DNA of 64,000 nucleotides from Corynebacterium matruchotii (lineage in GTDB: Bacteria; Actinomycetota; Actinomycetes; Mycobacteriales; Mycobacteriaceae), in NCBI RefSeq assembly GCF_011612265.2, contig NZ_CP050134.2, positions 1,116,001 through 1,180,000 on the forward strand. The letters are read 5' to 3'. Each line of letters starts with the position of its first letter. The stretch's first letter is position 1. Shown here piece after piece: positions 1 to 7,719 of the stretch. Below the pieces are notes generated by a model. That model was not told the DNA's origin. It saw only the letters and a program-made list of their open reading frames with translations, and did no database searches. The translations under genes were made by a program, and so were the position numbers.

Positions 1-136
1 CCGCTTCGGGTTCGCCCCGCCGTAATGCCGCCATGGTTGCGTTGCCTAAATACTCCTCGACCCCGGCGGAATCGAAACCGAGACCACGGAAAACTTCCTG
101 GAGACGTGGGGCAACCACACCCAATGGTGAACGCAT
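1..136 (-). CDS. SAM-dependent methyltransferase, N-terminal fragment (DUF7059-type)
   Basis: Only about 45 N-terminal residues lie in the window; the gene runs off the left edge. The ATG at 136 is preceded by AAGGAG seven bases upstream, a good ribosome site. The motif EEYLGNATMAALRRGEP resembles the N-terminal helical domain found in front of HemK-like class I methyltransferases of actinobacteria (LLGPxAxAALxRGEPVP). I recall a methyltransferase gene next to the helicase/DUF3039 block in other corynebacteria, which fits. The catalytic Rossmann domain is outside the window, so substrate and activity cannot be judged. It is divergent from the AlbA_2-domain gene at 299. Confidence 0.6.
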   Translation of the reverse strand, partial: MRSPLGVVAPRLQEVFRGLGFDSAGVEEYLGNATMAALRRGEPEA

Positions 137-185
137 AATAATACTCCTTGACGATGGGAAACCTGGCCGAGACGCCATAAGCTCA

Positions 186-201
186 AGTACTACATAGTAC
201 T
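186..201. promoter_or_regulatory. Perfect inverted repeat in a divergent promoter region
   Basis: AGTACTACATAGTACT has two perfect 7-base arms (AGTACTA/TAGTACT) around a 2-base centre. It sits in the 162-base gap between the divergent methyltransferase (start 136) and AlbA_2 (start 299) genes, 50 bases upstream of the former. This is the geometry of a dimeric repressor operator. No known corynebacterial regulator was matched; it could instead be a fortuitous palindrome. Confidence 0.4.
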
Positions 202-298
202 GTGTCCAACCCGGTAGGTAGCATGTGGGCGACTGCTGATTGTGGTGGTGATTGCGTTCGCGTGAACCCCCCACCACGCCAACCGTGAAGGATGAAAC

Positions 299-1582
299 AT
301 GGTGTTTACCCCCTTGCACCGGGAACTCGAACTGTTGGCCATGACGCCCCTCGACCAGTATCTCCTCAGGGAAGCAATTCGGGTTGGGGCGCGCGAACAA
401 GGCGACCTCATGTTTTACGAAACACCGCACGCTATCGCCGCCGCCCTGGCCCGTGACCTGTGCGCCCTCGCCAACCGGGGCGGCGGATGGATTTTCTACG
501 GCATTCGCGCCCCCGATGGGGTTGTTGAAAACCTCGCACCCTGCCAGCCGATCGCCGACATTGACCACACGGTCACTCAGGTGGCCCGCGACCTTGTCAC
601 CCCGCCGCTTGTCGACGTTGCTGTGCACCACATCCCTGTCGCCCCGACTGGCATCGTCTACGCCATCGAGGTGCCTTACGACGACCAGGCGCCCTACCAC
701 CTGGCCGATGGCACAGCTCCCATCCGCCGCGGCACCACACTCGAATACCTCACCGATGCGGAGCAGCATCAGCTTCGCCTTGAGGTCCGAAACTTTTCCG
801 CCAGGCGTGCTCACATCATTCCCGCCCTCATCGACGAATACCAGCGCCTTGGCCCTATCTATGGTGGCACCACCTTTGTGTTTGTGGCCGTCCCCACCCA
901 CCGGCTGCTGCCCGAAATCACCACCCAGAAAATCGAGCGGACCTTCTATGATTTTTACACCACCGACTACCTGGAGAAGGGCTATGACCAAAACCTCATT
1001 GTCTTCCATTTCGGTGACGATCCCATCCACGTCGACAACGCCACCCTGCGGTATCAGGATGAAACCGAGACTGGTTCTTGGGCCTCTAGCCGGTGCGAAA
1101 TCACCACGACCGGCATTATCCGCTTCGCGATTCAACTAGGCGGGGAGGAGTCTCCCGACGACGCGGATGTTGCATACCTTGGCCCGTATCATCAGCCCGA
1201 GGTTTTTTCAGCGGTGGGTCCCGCACACGTCTCCCATGTTGAGCTGGAGCTGACGCTGCTCGAAACCTTCGCCAGCGTGCTTTCCCTCCAGGAGCGGTGT
1301 TTTAACAGCGACTACGATCTTTGGGTTGGGCTGGCCCGCCGCCGCGAGGACGAGCCCGTGGCCATTCGGCGCATGACCATTCACGAATCCGGCAACCGGT
1401 ACCTGGGTGAGTTTCTCCCCGTCGACCACGACAGTTTCATTACCCACCCACAGTTGGTGTCGGCCCGGCTCCCGCTGGATTCCAGCGTGAACGAGAAACG
1501 GGTGATCCTCAATCGCATGTGTTTGGGGCTATTAAGCCAAAGCGGCATCACCAGCATGCGGTTGATCCGGGAAGCGGAATAG
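299..1582 (+). CDS. AlbA_2 (Schlafen-type) putative DNA-binding protein
   Basis: A 427-residue soluble protein. The N-terminal ~165 residues match the AlbA_2 / divergent AAA_4 pattern: CALANRGGGWIFYGIR (like FANTxGGxLxIGV) near residue 60, and APYHLADGTAPIRRGTT (like PYYxRxGxxxxRxGSST) near residue 137. The C-terminal ~250 residues are beta-rich and unrecognised. The start at 299 has GAAGGA six bases upstream; a later ATG at 341 is possible. AlbA_2 domains bind nucleic acids and occur in regulators, toxins and defence proteins; which applies here is not visible. It faces the DUF3099 gene convergently with a 20-base gap. Confidence 0.6.
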   Translation: MVFTPLHRELELLAMTPLDQYLLREAIRVGAREQGDLMFYETPHAIAAALARDLCALANRGGGWIFYGIRAPDGVVENLAPCQPIADIDHTVTQVARDLVTPPLVDVAVHHIPVAPTGIVYAIEVPYDDQAPYHLADGTAPIRRGTTLEYLTDAEQHQLRLEVRNFSARRAHIIPALIDEYQRLGPIYGGTTFVFVAVPTHRLLPEITTQKIERTFYDFYTTDYLEKGYDQNLIVFHFGDDPIHVDNATLRYQDETETGSWASSRCEITTTGIIRFAIQLGGEESPDDADVAYLGPYHQPEVFSAVGPAHVSHVELELTLLETFASVLSLQERCFNSDYDLWVGLARRREDEPVAIRRMTIHESGNRYLGEFLPVDHDSFITHPQLVSARLPLDSSVNEKRVILNRMCLGLLSQSGITSMRLIREAE

Positions 1583-1602
1583 TCTGTGGGCGGTTGCCGT
1601 CG

Positions 1603-2280
1603 TCAAGCAGAATCGGAGCCGGCCGGTAGCTGCCTGGGCGGCACCTTAGTTCCCCGACTCATCTGCGCCCGTTGCTGGCTTTGGGCCGCTGCTTGCTCCC
1701 GTAACGCCGCCGGCTTATATACCGCCGGGGCCCGGGCGTCACGCGGCTCGCCAATACCGTTTGCTAGCACCACCGCGATCCACGGCAGTGGCACCGAAAT
1801 GATAAATAGCAGGGCGGACAGCCACACGTTATGCATCGACATGTAGGTCACCATCGCCAGGAGTAAAAACGGCAACCGCGACCCCTGAATCCACATGTAC
1901 TGTTTTTCGCGCTTCTTACGGTTCTGGGTGGGGGAGTAGGAGGCGGTGGTGACCAACGGAACATTGCTGCGCCGCAAGCGATGTAGCTTACGCCTTAAAC
2001 CCACTTTCCGCCGGGGTGCTTGTTGACGCGATGCGGTACTCGTGGTATCGGTCTGTTCGACCATGTCAATGTATTCGAACTGTTTCTCGGCGTCCTCCGG
2101 GGGTTCTTTGCCGGAATACCGCTGTTGAAACGGGGAAAAATCCCGATCAGAGTGATAGGAAAATTTCGAAGAAGAATCGGCATGATCCTCGTCGCGTCGG
2201 AAAGAATGATCGTGGGGCGAGTCACCCCGATTGGTGGGGGAATGAGTGGTAAAGAGGGAATCCCGATTGCCGTGTGCCAT
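1603..2280 (-). CDS. DUF3099 membrane protein
   Basis: A 225-residue protein. Residues 1-~115 are hydrophilic and charged (many D, S, R, H); then comes the DUF3099 core with SYSPTQNRKKREKQYMWIQG followed by two membrane helices (LPFLLLAMVTYMSMHNVW; LLFIISVPLPWIAVVLANG), and a basic Q/R-rich tail. The family is actinobacterial and of unknown function. ATG 2280 is chosen because homologues lack the further upstream sequence; no strong ribosome site is seen, only an AT-rich stretch. It is divergent from the DUF3039 gene with 64 bases between starts, as I recall for other corynebacteria. The N-terminal hydrophilic extension is long for the family. Confidence 0.7.
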   Translation of the reverse strand: MAHGNRDSLFTTHSPTNRGDSPHDHSFRRDEDHADSSSKFSYHSDRDFSPFQQRYSGKEPPEDAEKQFEYIDMVEQTDTTSTASRQQAPRRKVGLRRKLHRLRRSNVPLVTTASYSPTQNRKKREKQYMWIQGSRLPFLLLAMVTYMSMHNVWLSALLFIISVPLPWIAVVLANGIGEPRDARAPAVYKPAALREQAAAQSQQRAQMSRGTKVPPRQLPAGSDSA

Positions 2281-2344
2281 ATTTAACAATTTAACAAATG
2301 AATCCGGCTTAGCATGATGAGCGAACGTCGGGCAATATAGAGGG

Positions 2345-2584
2345 GTGACTACAAGTACCAAAACCATCGAACGGCCAGACATTCGGGAGGACATCAGCAC
2401 TGATGATGACACCCCGAAGTTCTTCCACTACGTCAAAAAAGACCAAATCGTTGAATCAGCTGTTTCCGGAAAAATGGTTGTCGCGCTCTGTGGGGAAACC
2501 TTTCCGGTGACCAAACAAGCCAAACCCGGCTCACCAGTGTGCCCCGACTGTGAGCGAGTGTATCGGAGCCTGCGCAAGAAGTGA
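2345..2584 (+). CDS. DUF3039 family protein
   Basis: A 79-residue soluble protein with the full DUF3039 pattern: KTIERPDIREDISTDDDTP, FFHYVKKDQIVESAVSG, VALCGETF and CPDCERVY. The CxxC plus the upstream Cys of ALCGE suggest a small metal-binding fold; function is unknown. The GTG start has no classical ribosome site but follows an AATATAGAGGG stretch, so a leaderless mRNA is possible. Its TGA stop overlaps the GTG of the helicase (GTGA, 4 bases), implying translational coupling. Confidence 0.85.
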   Translation: MTTSTKTIERPDIREDISTDDDTPKFFHYVKKDQIVESAVSGKMVVALCGETFPVTKQAKPGSPVCPDCERVYRSLRKK

Positions 2585-4290
2585 GCAGCGATCTTCGGGT
2601 ATGGCAGCAGCAGGCGCTGACGAAATATCTGGACACCAAGCCGCACGACTTCCTGGCCGTCGCCACCCCCGGCGCCGGTAAAACCACCTTTGCCCTAAAG
2701 GTAGCGACGGAGCTGAAAACTCGGCGTACCGTGGATCGCATTATCGTTGTGGTCCCCACGGAGCATCTGAAGGTGCAATGGTCGGAGGCCGCCGCCCGGG
2801 TGGGGTTGAGCCTGGATCCGGCGTTTAAAAACACCGATGCCATCAACCCACAATACGACGGGGTGGTGGTGACCTATGCGCAGGTGGCGATGCACCCGTA
2901 TAAGCATTATGCGATCACTACGGCCAAACGCTCCCTGGTGATTCTCGACGAGATTCACCACGGTGGCGATGCGAAAAGCTGGGGTGATGGCATCAGGGAG
3001 GCCTACCAGGATGCGACGCGCCGCCTGGCGCTCACGGGTACGCCGTTTCGGTCGGACGATTCCACCATTCCATTTGTGCGGTATGCCGAGGATGGTGAGG
3101 GGCATTTAGTGTCGCAGGCGGACCACACCTACGGGTATTCGGACGCGCTTGCGGATGGTGTGGTGCGGCCGGTGGTGTTTCTCGCCTACTCGGGTGAGGC
3201 CCGGTGGCGTACCAGTGCGGGTGAGGAGTTCGCCGCCCGCCTGGGGGAGCCGCTGAACGCCGAGCAGACCGCCAGGGCATGGAAGACCGCCCTGGACCCG
3301 CAAGGCGATTGGATTCCGGCGGTGTTGCGGGCCGCGCACACCCGGCTGCACCAGTTGCGGAAAACCATTCCCGATGCCGGGGGCCTGGTGATTGCCACGG
3401 ATAAAACCACCGCGCGTGCTTACGCCAAGATCCTAGCGAAGCTCGCCACCACCCCGGTGTCGGTGGTGTTGTCGGATGAGGCCGGTGCCTCGGAGCGGAT
3501 CGAAAAATTCGCGGGCAGCACCGACGAGTGGATGGTTGCGGTGCGCATGGTGTCCGAGGGCGTGGATGTGCCCCGGCTGGCGGTGGGCGTGTATGCCACG
3601 TCGGCGTCGACCCCACTGTTTTTCGCCCAGGCCATCGGCCGGTTTGTTCGCTCTAGACGCCCCGGGGAAACCGCCAGCGTATTTCTGCCCTCGGTGCCGG
3701 TTCTCCTGGACTTAGCGGCAAAACTGGAGGTGTCGCGGGACCATGTGTTGGGTAAACCCCACCGGGAAACGGGCGGTTGGGATGACGAGCTGCTTGCCGA
3801 GGCGAATAAGCGGGAGACCGAGGCGGACCAACTCAAAACCTACGAGTCCCTAGGCGCCGAGGCCGAACTGGACACGTTGATCTACGACGGTTCCTCCTAT
3901 GGGACCGCCACCGTGGCCGGTTCGAGCGAGGAGGCCGACTACCTGGGGTTGCCGGGCTTGCTGGATGCGGAACAGATGCGTCAACTGTTGCGGAAACGCC
4001 AGGAGGAGCAGCTGAACGTGCGGGAGCGTGAGGCGAAAGAGGCGGCGAAGCGGGAGCAGGAGGCTCGCAGCTCCCAGGGCCGTAAGGATGCGGAGGAGCG
4101 GCTGGCCAGCCAGGAAATCCCCCAGCTGCGTAAGGAGCTCAATGCCCTGGTGGCGATCACCGCGTCCCGGACCGGCCGGCCGCACGGGTCGATCCACACC
4201 GAGGCGCGCCAAAAGTGCGGTGGCCCGCCGACCGCAATGTGTTCCGCGGAGCAGCTGCGGGAGCGCATTAATTACTTGCGACGCTGGTAG
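2581..4290 (+). CDS. DEAD/DEAH-box helicase (SF2)
   Basis: A 569-residue SF2 helicase. Visible motifs: Walker A ATPGAGKT (residues 28-35), DEIH (123-126, motif II), TGTPFRSD (motif III, ~153), and QAIGRFVRSRRPGE (motif VI, ~350). The C-terminal ~130 residues are a charged E/K/R-rich coiled coil. Probable role is ATP-dependent nucleic-acid unwinding or remodelling; the precise substrate is unknown. GTG start, overlapping the DUF3039 stop by 4 bases, so the two are likely one operon. The pairing with DUF3039 appears conserved in corynebacteria. Confidence 0.88.
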   Translation: MSSDLRVWQQQALTKYLDTKPHDFLAVATPGAGKTTFALKVATELKTRRTVDRIIVVVPTEHLKVQWSEAAARVGLSLDPAFKNTDAINPQYDGVVVTYAQVAMHPYKHYAITTAKRSLVILDEIHHGGDAKSWGDGIREAYQDATRRLALTGTPFRSDDSTIPFVRYAEDGEGHLVSQADHTYGYSDALADGVVRPVVFLAYSGEARWRTSAGEEFAARLGEPLNAEQTARAWKTALDPQGDWIPAVLRAAHTRLHQLRKTIPDAGGLVIATDKTTARAYAKILAKLATTPVSVVLSDEAGASERIEKFAGSTDEWMVAVRMVSEGVDVPRLAVGVYATSASTPLFFAQAIGRFVRSRRPGETASVFLPSVPVLLDLAAKLEVSRDHVLGKPHRETGGWDDELLAEANKRETEADQLKTYESLGAEAELDTLIYDGSSYGTATVAGSSEEADYLGLPGLLDAEQMRQLLRKRQEEQLNVREREAKEAAKREQEARSSQGRKDAEERLASQEIPQLRKELNALVAITASRTGRPHGSIHTEARQKCGGPPTAMCSAEQLRERINYLRRW

Positions 4291-4734
4291 CGTCCGCGGG
4301 TTGGCCGGGGCGGTGGCGGCATCGTGGTCGGGGGATCGTGGCACCGCTACCGTCAACCGCTGATGTCACGTCAGCACAGGGTTGTTGTAATGCTGATGAA
4401 GCGGGAGGCAAGAAGAACCCATGGGGAACCCACATAATATATTAAGAAAAATTAATCTTAGTGCCCATGGGGTTCTTAGGGATACTGAAAATGGGGGTAG
4501 TGCGGTAAAAGTGGGGTGAGGCCGGTGGGATTTGACCTGCCGTTATGGGTGTTTGCCCAGTTCAGGGCCGACTTGCGGGTTTTCCGGTCTGGGTTTAACG
4601 GCAAGGTTCATGGCCTGCACGTATTAAAATATCGTCACATATTAGTAATTTTTTGCTAAGTGAACGAAGGGTGTCCGATGCCTGCGGTAGGGTGGTGAGG
4701 TGTCAAAAACGACAATCTAAAGGAGTAGTAGGTT
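4291..4734. other. 444-base intergenic region with two long-range inverted repeats
   Basis: No credible gene is seen. AAGAACCCATGGGG (4413-4426) and CCCATGGGGTTCTT (4464-4477) form a strong imperfect stem around an A/T-rich loop. TGCCGTTA (4538-4545) and TAACGGCA (4596-4603) form a second pair whose flanks extend the complementarity. The first stem could end helicase transcription; the remainder could be an untranslated leader or a structured RNA ahead of the membrane-protein island. A TAGGGT element (4688-4693) may be the -10 of the next gene. Confidence 0.45.
4413..4477. terminator. Inverted repeat, possible terminator after the helicase gene
   Basis: A 13-14 bp stem with one bulge (AAGAACCC-ATGGG pairing with CCCATGGGGTTCTT), 37-base A/T-rich loop. 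No clean U-run follows, so an intrinsic terminator is only possible; a protein-binding site is the alternative. Each arm also contains a CCATGG palindrome. Confidence 0.35.
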
Positions 4735-5190
4735 ATGACGACCCAGAACCCCAATCCGAATGATCCTAGCGATCCTCAGGGTGGCAATGGTGAACTCCCT
4801 AACTATGACACCGGAGCTGCGTTTGCTATGACACCGGAACCAGGTGATGGTCTGATCCGGGATAAGAAAAACTATCTGGAAATCACGGCCCTAGTCTTTG
4901 GCGTTCTCGCTATTATTTCGATGATTTTCGACCCGCGGTCCGGCATTATCCTGACGCTGGTTTGCATCATTGTCGCCATCATAGCGCTGATACAACGGAA
5001 GAAATATGCCCCAGAAAATCGTCGCACCTGGTTTTCCATTGTAGGTTTGGCATGTGCCGTGACGAGTCTGGCGATCCTCGTCTTCTATCTGGTGAATATC
5101 TACCTCCTTTTAGAAAAGCACCCGGAATGCCAGCAAGGGACCAGCAGCGAGAAAGCCAAATGCATTCAGAAAGTTGTGAAGCGACCTTGA
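4735..5190 (+). CDS. DUF4190-like three-TM membrane protein (paralogue 1)
   Basis: A 151-residue protein. The N-terminal ~45 residues are hydrophilic and P/N/G-rich (LPNYDTG), followed by three hydrophobic helices (about 50-68, 72-90, 104-128) with a basic loop RKKYAPENRR between helices 2 and 3, and a short tail HPEC...KAKCIQ carrying two cysteines. By the positive-inside rule the cysteine tail would lie outside. It resembles DUF4190-type proteins; function unknown. A strong ribosome site (AAAGGAG) precedes the ATG. It is the first of three adjacent paralogues (4735, 5293, 5867), with a fourth at 9133. Confidence 0.7.
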   Translation: MTTQNPNPNDPSDPQGGNGELPNYDTGAAFAMTPEPGDGLIRDKKNYLEITALVFGVLAIISMIFDPRSGIILTLVCIIVAIIALIQRKKYAPENRRTWFSIVGLACAVTSLAILVFYLVNIYLLLEKHPECQQGTSSEKAKCIQKVVKRP

Positions 5191-5292
5191 TGCCGCCCAT
5201 GAATTTTCATGCCGGTAGCATGTCCGAGGCCTGAGATATGGTGGGTGCGACCGCATGACTTTCAGCACGAACACACAAGAATGGAGTAAAGA

Positions 5293-5766
5293 ATGACGTT
5301 ACCTAATTTCCCATCATCCGGCGATTCCGGCGACGCAGGCCAGCCCGGTGGGTTGCCGAACTATGATGCGATGCCGTCTGGTCCTGTGGTGCCATCTGGC
5401 CCAATGATGGGTATGGATGATGCCTCCTTGGCCGGGTTAAAGAAGAACACCATGGCGGTTGTTGCCCTGGTGCTGGCCATCATTGGGCTGCTACTGTGCT
5501 GGGTGCCGCTGTTTGGTACCGCCTTGCTGCTCGGCGCGCTGACTATTGCCATTATCGCCCTGGTGAAGGCGAAGAACTATCCCCAGCTGACGGCCCGTAG
5601 GGGGATGAGCATTACCGCGCTTATCATCGCGGTGCTGGCGCTCATTCTGAACCTGGTGATTAGTTTCCTGCTGTATTACGTCTACTCGGTCGCCCCCGAA
5701 TGCGCCGATATCTCCGATTCCCTGGCGCGTCGGCAGTGTCTTGAGCAAAAGCTCAAAGCGAACTAG
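5293..5766 (+). CDS. DUF4190-like three-TM membrane protein (paralogue 2)
   Basis: 157 residues with the same plan as its neighbours: an N-terminal P/G-rich segment with LPNYD, then KKNTMAVVALVLAIIGLLLCW starting the first helix, two more helices, the basic loop VKAKNYPQLTARRGMS, and an outer tail APEC...RRQCLEQKL with two cysteines. GGAG lies eight bases before the ATG. A TATGGT element about 50 bases upstream could be its own -10. Closest relative in the window is the next gene (NTMAVVALVLAIIGL shared). No function is known. Confidence 0.7.
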   Translation: MTLPNFPSSGDSGDAGQPGGLPNYDAMPSGPVVPSGPMMGMDDASLAGLKKNTMAVVALVLAIIGLLLCWVPLFGTALLLGALTIAIIALVKAKNYPQLTARRGMSITALIIAVLALILNLVISFLLYYVYSVAPECADISDSLARRQCLEQKLKAN

Positions 5767-5824
5767 CTCGTAGATCACGGCAGCTGTATGACATATTGCC
5801 GGTAGAACCAGGGGTAATCTTCGG

Positions 5825-5830
5825 TAGGGT
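5825..5830 (+). promoter_or_regulatory. Candidate -10 element shared with paralogue 1
   Basis: TAGGGT in the context cGGTAGGGTGGT lies 37 bases upstream of the gene at 5867; the same GGTAGGGTGGT string lies upstream of paralogue 1 (4686-4696). The match suggests common promoters and so co-regulation of these genes. The start site has not been mapped. Confidence 0.35.
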
Positions 5831-5866
5831 GGTAGGGGTAACAAGTATCACGAAATGGAGTGAAAA

Positions 5867-6280
5867 TTGTCTATCCCTAATTACTCATCGTATAGTGACC
5901 CAAATATGCCAGGCGCGTTTCCCAATGACGGCATGATGCCGCCCTCGGGTAAAAACACCATGGCCGTGGTGGCGTTGGTGTTGGCGATCATCGGGTTGGT
6001 TACCTGCTGGGTGGCAATCCTAGGTTTCTTGCTGTCGATTATTGGTGTTATCCTGTCGATCATTGCGTTGGTGAAAGTGAAAAACTATCCGCCGGTAACC
6101 GCCGGGAAAGGAATGAGCATTGCCGCGCTGGTCATCTCGGTTATAGGCGTGTTGGTTGGCCTCTTCGTTACCATCAGCATGGTTTATGTGGCTTCGGTGG
6201 CATCAGAGTGCTTTACCATTGCTGACCCAACGGCGAAGGCGCAATGCGTGCAAGAAAAGCTGGAAGCCGTCACTAAATAA
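5867..6280 (+). CDS. DUF4190-like three-TM membrane protein (paralogue 3)
   Basis: 137 residues, TTG start supported by GGAG six bases upstream. A short Y/P/N/G-rich N-terminus, then GKNTMAVVALVLAIIGLVTCW and two more helices, the loop VKVKNYPPVTAGKGMS, and the tail ASEC...KAQCVQEKL with the same two-cysteine spacing as its neighbours. Probably inserted in the cytoplasmic membrane with the tail outside. Function unknown. A terminator follows at about 6337. Confidence 0.7.
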   Translation: MSIPNYSSYSDPNMPGAFPNDGMMPPSGKNTMAVVALVLAIIGLVTCWVAILGFLLSIIGVILSIIALVKVKNYPPVTAGKGMSIAALVISVIGVLVGLFVTISMVYVASVASECFTIADPTAKAQCVQEKLEAVTK

Positions 6281-6298
6281 TTGAACCCTCCTATAATC

Positions 6299-6411
6299 GC
6301 TTGTCGACGTGCTCCGCGTCGGCGTTGCTTACTACTCCTTGGCCCGCACCGGTAAGCCAAGGGGTTTTGCCATTTTTTATGGGGGTGGGCTGCCTGGGGG
6401 CGTCGACAAGC
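6299..6411. repeat. 113-base unit bounded by 11-base perfect inverted repeats
   Basis: GCTTGTCGACG (6299-6309) and CGTCGACAAGC (6401-6411) are perfect inverted copies enclosing a terminator-like hairpin. The word is one of many GTCGANAAGC copies in the window. It could be a small non-autonomous mobile unit, or just two copies of the same genomic word. No target-site duplication was recognised. Confidence 0.4.
6337..6378 (+). terminator. Probable rho-independent terminator
   Basis: CCTTGGC (6337-6343) and GCCAAGG (6356-6362) form a 7 bp stem with a 12-base loop, followed by GGTTTTGCCATTTTTT. It would end transcription of the three DUF4190-like genes before the DUF418 pair. Confidence 0.65.
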
Positions 6412-6433
6412 ACACAACACGAAACTAAGAATC

Positions 6434-7639
6434 ATGACATCACCATTACCAACCCACCGCATTCTTGCCCCGGATCTTGCCCGCGGCGCCGCTCTGCTGG
6501 GCATCGCCGTCGCCAACGGCATTACCGCGTGGAGCGTAACCGGGTTGCCTGCCGCCGCAAATGAGCTGGAAACTTACGCCGGGATTATCGTGAATGATTC
6601 CCTATGGGACAAAATCATGGTGGTCATAGGCACGTTATTTGTGCATGTGAGAGGGCTGCCTATGTTCGCCACCCTCTTAGGCTATGGCATTGGCATGATC
6701 CTCGTGCGGGAACAACACAGAGGTGCCACCCCCCGGAATGCGCGCATCATTCTGGCCCGCAGGTACGGGGCACTGACGATCATCGGTGCCCTGCACACGG
6801 TGTTTCTGTTTTACGGCGATATCATGCTCACCTATTCGCTCATCGCCCTGGTTGTGGTGCTCATATGTACGTTCCCTGACCGGATATTGATGAGTCTTGT
6901 TGGCGTTTCCGCAGTTATTGGGGCCGCGCTCATAGCCCCGTGGGGGTACAGCCCTTTCGACGCCGTGGCCCCCACAACCCCCGTCAACCAGGATGGGGGA
7001 TCCGGTTATCTTATTGACCAGCTCTATGTGGGGTTCGGCATTCTATTGCGGATGCCCGGACAATTCTTCATCGACCTGGTGACCTTGGGGCCGCTCATCC
7101 TTCTCGGCTTTATCGCAGGCAGAAGGGGTGTGCTGGAACATCCCGATCGGTACGTCATAGCCATGCGGATTGTTGCCAGCATCACGGTGCTGGTTATTGT
7201 GGGGGTCGGAATCCCATGGGGGCTATCCGCCCTAGGAGTGTTGCCGGCGGAACCATTCTGGCATGGGATCAATCGGGTGGCCGGCCTGTGGAGTGGGCCC
7301 GGGTTTGTGGTGTGGATTTTCTGGGGCGCTCGATGGTTGCAGCAACACCACCTGTCGAATAGGCTACCGATCCGCATGCTTGCCGCCTTGGGGCGCATGT
7401 CGATGACAGGTTACGTGCTGCAATCAGTATTATTTACCATCATCATGGTGCCGTGGGGTTTCGCAATCGGTGCCGGCCGCGGGGCCGCCACCGTTACCCT
7501 CATTGCCACCGGGATTTGGGGGATAACAGTGATCTTCGCCTACCTGTGGTCACGCACCGGCAGGCGAGGACCACTAGAGATTCTGCACCGCACCCTCGGA
7601 TATGGGAGGCTACCCAACGCCAAAACACAGATAATGTGA
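6434..7639 (+). CDS. DUF418 family multi-spanning membrane protein (copy 1)
   Basis: 401 residues, about ten hydrophobic helices. The N-terminus LAPDLARGAALLGIAVANG is the hallmark of the YeiB/DUF418 superfamily (distantly related to membrane acyltransferases). The C-terminal DUF418 domain is seen in ALGRMSMTGYVLQSVLF (~320) and the closing GPLEILHRTLGYG. Substrate unknown; family members are suspected transporters or acyl transferases. The ATG at 6434 has a weak ribosome site. It is tandemly duplicated with the gene at 7720. Confidence 0.85.
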   Translation: MTSPLPTHRILAPDLARGAALLGIAVANGITAWSVTGLPAAANELETYAGIIVNDSLWDKIMVVIGTLFVHVRGLPMFATLLGYGIGMILVREQHRGATPRNARIILARRYGALTIIGALHTVFLFYGDIMLTYSLIALVVVLICTFPDRILMSLVGVSAVIGAALIAPWGYSPFDAVAPTTPVNQDGGSGYLIDQLYVGFGILLRMPGQFFIDLVTLGPLILLGFIAGRRGVLEHPDRYVIAMRIVASITVLVIVGVGIPWGLSALGVLPAEPFWHGINRVAGLWSGPGFVVWIFWGARWLQQHHLSNRLPIRMLAALGRMSMTGYVLQSVLFTIIMVPWGFAIGAGRGAATVTLIATGIWGITVIFAYLWSRTGRRGPLEILHRTLGYGRLPNAKTQIM

Positions 7640-7719
7640 TATGTCATGGGATGTGACGAAAAGACATCATATGCTTGAGTTTGACCACTGTTTTCTCGTA
7701 ATGAAATCGGGTTTATGTC

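Noticed and set aside
6285..6380. Possible small RNA from TATAAT (6292-6297) to the terminator at 6378
   Set aside because: No -35 element and the region is equally explained by the 3' end of the upstream gene; kept only as terminator and repeat.
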